From contig NZ_AP026803.1 in assembly GCF_033096005.1 (NCBI RefSeq), forward strand, positions 1,571,876-1,635,875: a stretch of 64,000 nucleotides of DNA. Direction: 5' to 3'. Positions within the stretch are counted from its first letter, which is position 1; each line of letters begins with the position of its first letter. Both the position numbers and the translations under genes were made by a program. The DNA is from Lactobacillus xylocopicola (GTDB taxonomy: Bacteria > Bacillota > Bacilli > Lactobacillales > Lactobacillaceae). Positions 62,493 through 64,000 of the stretch are shown here, piece after piece. Under the pieces are notes generated by a model that was not told the DNA's origin, made no database searches, and saw nothing but the letters and a program-made list of their open reading frames with translations.

Positions 62493-63350
62493 TTAATTAC
62501 TTAATTTATTCTCTTTAAGAAATCGCTCTAATTCTTTGCCGTACTCTGGCATACCTAAGAAAATAACTATCTTGACTGATTTTTGGCATTCATCTATGTA
62601 AATCGAGTTACCAGTTGTGTGATACTTAACGAAGTTTTTAAGTAAGAGTAGTAGATTTTTATGAAAAAATAATTCCGGACGATTCGGAAACGACTTGGCC
62701 ATGACAAAAAGGGATTTAGTTTCGGCATATCTCTTATTTTCAATACACAAAAACAACAAATTGGTAATAATTCCTAATACTCTTATTTGAACATCTAAAC
62801 TATTGCTAGCACTGAATTTTTTTATAGCTTTCCGGGCAATCAAGAAATTACTGTCAAGGTCATATAGTCGCATAAAATTACAATAGGTTGCTAAAGTTTG
62901 CTGGTCAAAGTCACTAATATTAAATATCCTGTTTCTAATTGCCGACTTGGTTTTTTCGTCTAGGTCATCAATGTTATTGTTTACCAGGGCTATGTAACCT
63001 TTAACTAGAGTTAATAAATTATCTTTATTGGGTAATCGACCCTGTTCAAGTAATGTTTTGATGTGCTCAAGTTTACTAAGCGAGCTTTCGTAATAGGCCT
63101 CATTGATTAACCTTTTTAATTCATATTCATGGTTATACTGCAGACTTTTTTCCAGATTGATATTTTCAAAAAACTCCGCCACGGAGATGCCATTATAATC
63201 GAGCAAATTAATCAGGTCATCCGCTGCAATCCGGTTGAGACCCTTTTCGATTTTAGAATAAAAAGACGGACTAATTGCAGTTCCAGCCCACTCTTTTTGG
63301 GTTTTATTGGCTAGTAACCGATAATGCTTTAACAATTCATTGGTTTTCAT
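62493..63350 (-). CDS. Rgg/GadR/MutR-family transcriptional regulator
   Basis: 285 residues. Residues 1-62 are a helix-turn-helix of the XRE type (LKHYRLLANKTQKEWAGTA, SPSFYSKIEKGLNRI). The rest is a helical repeat (TPR-like) domain typical of Rgg proteins (SLQYNHEYELKRLINEAYY, LLLLLKNFVKYHTTGN). Rgg proteins usually sense short peptides imported by Opp. Neighbours suggest the bacteriocin operon or the 17-residue peptide as targets. It points away from dnaA. Confidence 0.88.
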   Translation of the reverse strand: MKTNELLKHYRLLANKTQKEWAGTAISPSFYSKIEKGLNRIAADDLINLLDYNGISVAEFFENINLEKSLQYNHEYELKRLINEAYYESSLSKLEHIKTLLEQGRLPNKDNLLTLVKGYIALVNNNIDDLDEKTKSAIRNRIFNISDFDQQTLATYCNFMRLYDLDSNFLIARKAIKKFSASNSLDVQIRVLGIITNLLFLCIENKRYAETKSLFVMAKSFPNRPELFFHKNLLLLLKNFVKYHTTGNSIYIDECQKSVKIVIFLGMPEYGKELERFLKENKLSN

Positions 63351-63528
63351 TTTTCTTAACCCTTAAAATTAGTTTATATTATTAATTTTGCTTTCATTAT
63401 ACCACCAATCAATGAAATATCAGGTTTTTTTAGCTTTTAGTATACCATTTATGCATTATTTGCTATAGCCAACTTTAGTTAACCTCTGCTACACTTTCCC
63501 GTTTGATTGGCACGCTGGGAGGATAACC

Positions 63529-63543
63529 ATGCCGTTACTCTAA
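63529..63543 (+). CDS. Four-codon minigene (MPLL) near the origin
   Basis: ATG CCG TTA CTC TAA after GGGAGGA with a 5-base gap, followed about 30 bases later by a short hairpin and T run. It may be chance or a leader. Confidence 0.3.
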   Translation: MPLL

Positions 63544-63574
63544 ACACAAGTTAAAAACTAGACCACTAAATCAA

Positions 63575-63596
63575 GCATCCTTCACGGGGATGTTTT
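63575..63596 (+). terminator. Small terminator before oriC
   Basis: CATCC and GGATG stem with TTTTT. Confidence 0.55.
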
Positions 63597-63724
63597 TATG
63601 TTAAGACAAAAACCCCTTGCCAGTTATGCTCCAACCGCCAGCACCAGCTAAGCAAAGACCACGCTTGTTTAAAAAATGACCATCTTTTACCCCCTTTGGC
63701 AGCAAGCCACAGCACTTTACACAA

Positions 63725-64000
63725 GCTTGTCCACAGTCCCCAGCTTGTTTAAAAACTTATTCACAGTATGTGGATAGTTCGCTAAGCAAAGCGCGAAAAG
63801 TATCTTTAAATCAGCAAAAGTTTTGCACAGCAATAGCTGACAATAAGTTTTAATCCTTATCCAATCCGGCTGAATTTGTGTATTTTACTGCTTTTTTTAT
63901 CCACATCTTGTTAATTTGGAATTCTTTTTGTTCACCTGTGGAAAACATTCTGCTGAGATGGTAAAATGAACATTGCTTAACGTTATCGGAGGGGACTATT
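63725..64000 (+). other. oriC-type DnaA box cluster and dnaA leader
   Basis: DnaA-box-like 9-mers at 63727 (TTGTCCACA), 63757 (TTATTCACA), 63769 (complement of CTATCCACA), 63897 (TTATCCACA) and 63937 (complement of TTTTCCACA), with AT-rich stretches between. The window ends in GGAGGGGACTATT, a ribosome site set to start dnaA just past the end. Together with rpmH-rnpA-yidC this marks the replication origin. Confidence 0.88.

Larger units (their letters stand above)
63351..63724. other. Region upstream of oriC
   Basis: No standard gene. Contains a four-codon frame at 63529 with a strong ribosome site and a small terminator at 63575-63596, suggesting a short transcript toward the origin. Confidence 0.4.

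Noticed and set aside
1-64000. CRISPR arrays, tRNA and rRNA genes
   Set aside because: No regularly spaced repeats and no tRNA- or rRNA-like stretches were seen in the window.

Overview
The window looks like the origin-proximal left arm of a Lactobacillus chromosome (acidophilus/delbrueckii side of Lactobacillaceae). It is AT-rich with strong Shine-Dalgarno sites. It carries a complete dltXABCD operon, pyruvate oxidase, a tandem pair of deoxynucleoside kinases like those known from L. acidophilus, and the order rpmH-rnpA-yidC-mnmE-mnmG next to oriC. The right end is a DnaA-box cluster and stops a few bases before what should be the dnaA start codon, so replication runs leftward through the window. 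Species cannot be decided from sequence alone.

Layout. 0-13 kb is accessory and decaying: an amidotransferase plus amino-acid permease pair, an ABC-F ATPase behind an apparent translation-controlled attenuator, a MerR-GNAT fusion regulator, two flavodoxin-like genes (one exported, one broken), a C-S lyase, a DUF3737 protein, several single-mutation pseudogenes, and a MazEF-type toxin-antitoxin pair. 12-20 kb has ilvE, clpL with a CIRCE operator, and a coupled operon of an orphan PTS EIIC, a DUF915 hydrolase and a UvrA-like ATPase. 20-26 kb has the D-alanylation (dlt) operon. 27-44 kb has a c-di-AMP-type CBS protein, a P1B-type ATPase, a CPBP protease, a YdcF protein, a MacB-like ABC exporter, nagB, the Asp23/AmaP envelope-stress operon, the kinase pair, and an NCS2-DASS-NCS2 transporter block.

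44.8-47.6 kb holds two previously unlisted 19-20-residue amphipathic peptide genes in divergent paralogous units, next to a doubly frameshifted IS3-family element and a truncated MFS gene. 47.7-56 kb is core: gnd, pyruvate oxidase with cre-like sites, mnmG, mnmE, yidC, rnpA, rpmH.

56.2-63.4 kb is an accessory island between rpmH and dnaA: a small cytoplasmic protein, secreted proteins and lipoproteins, a lactococcin-972-type bacteriocin with its membrane protein and ABC ATPase, and an Rgg-family regulator followed by a 17-codon peptide gene.

Across the window there are eight parS-like palindromes (14-15 of 16 matches) and two perfect 14-bp Noc-box palindromes, consistent with an origin domain loaded by ParB/Noc-type proteins. 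The strongest candidates for something undescribed are the twin amphipathic peptide units, the ABC-F leader with a three-codon uORF, and the Rgg-linked 17-residue peptide.
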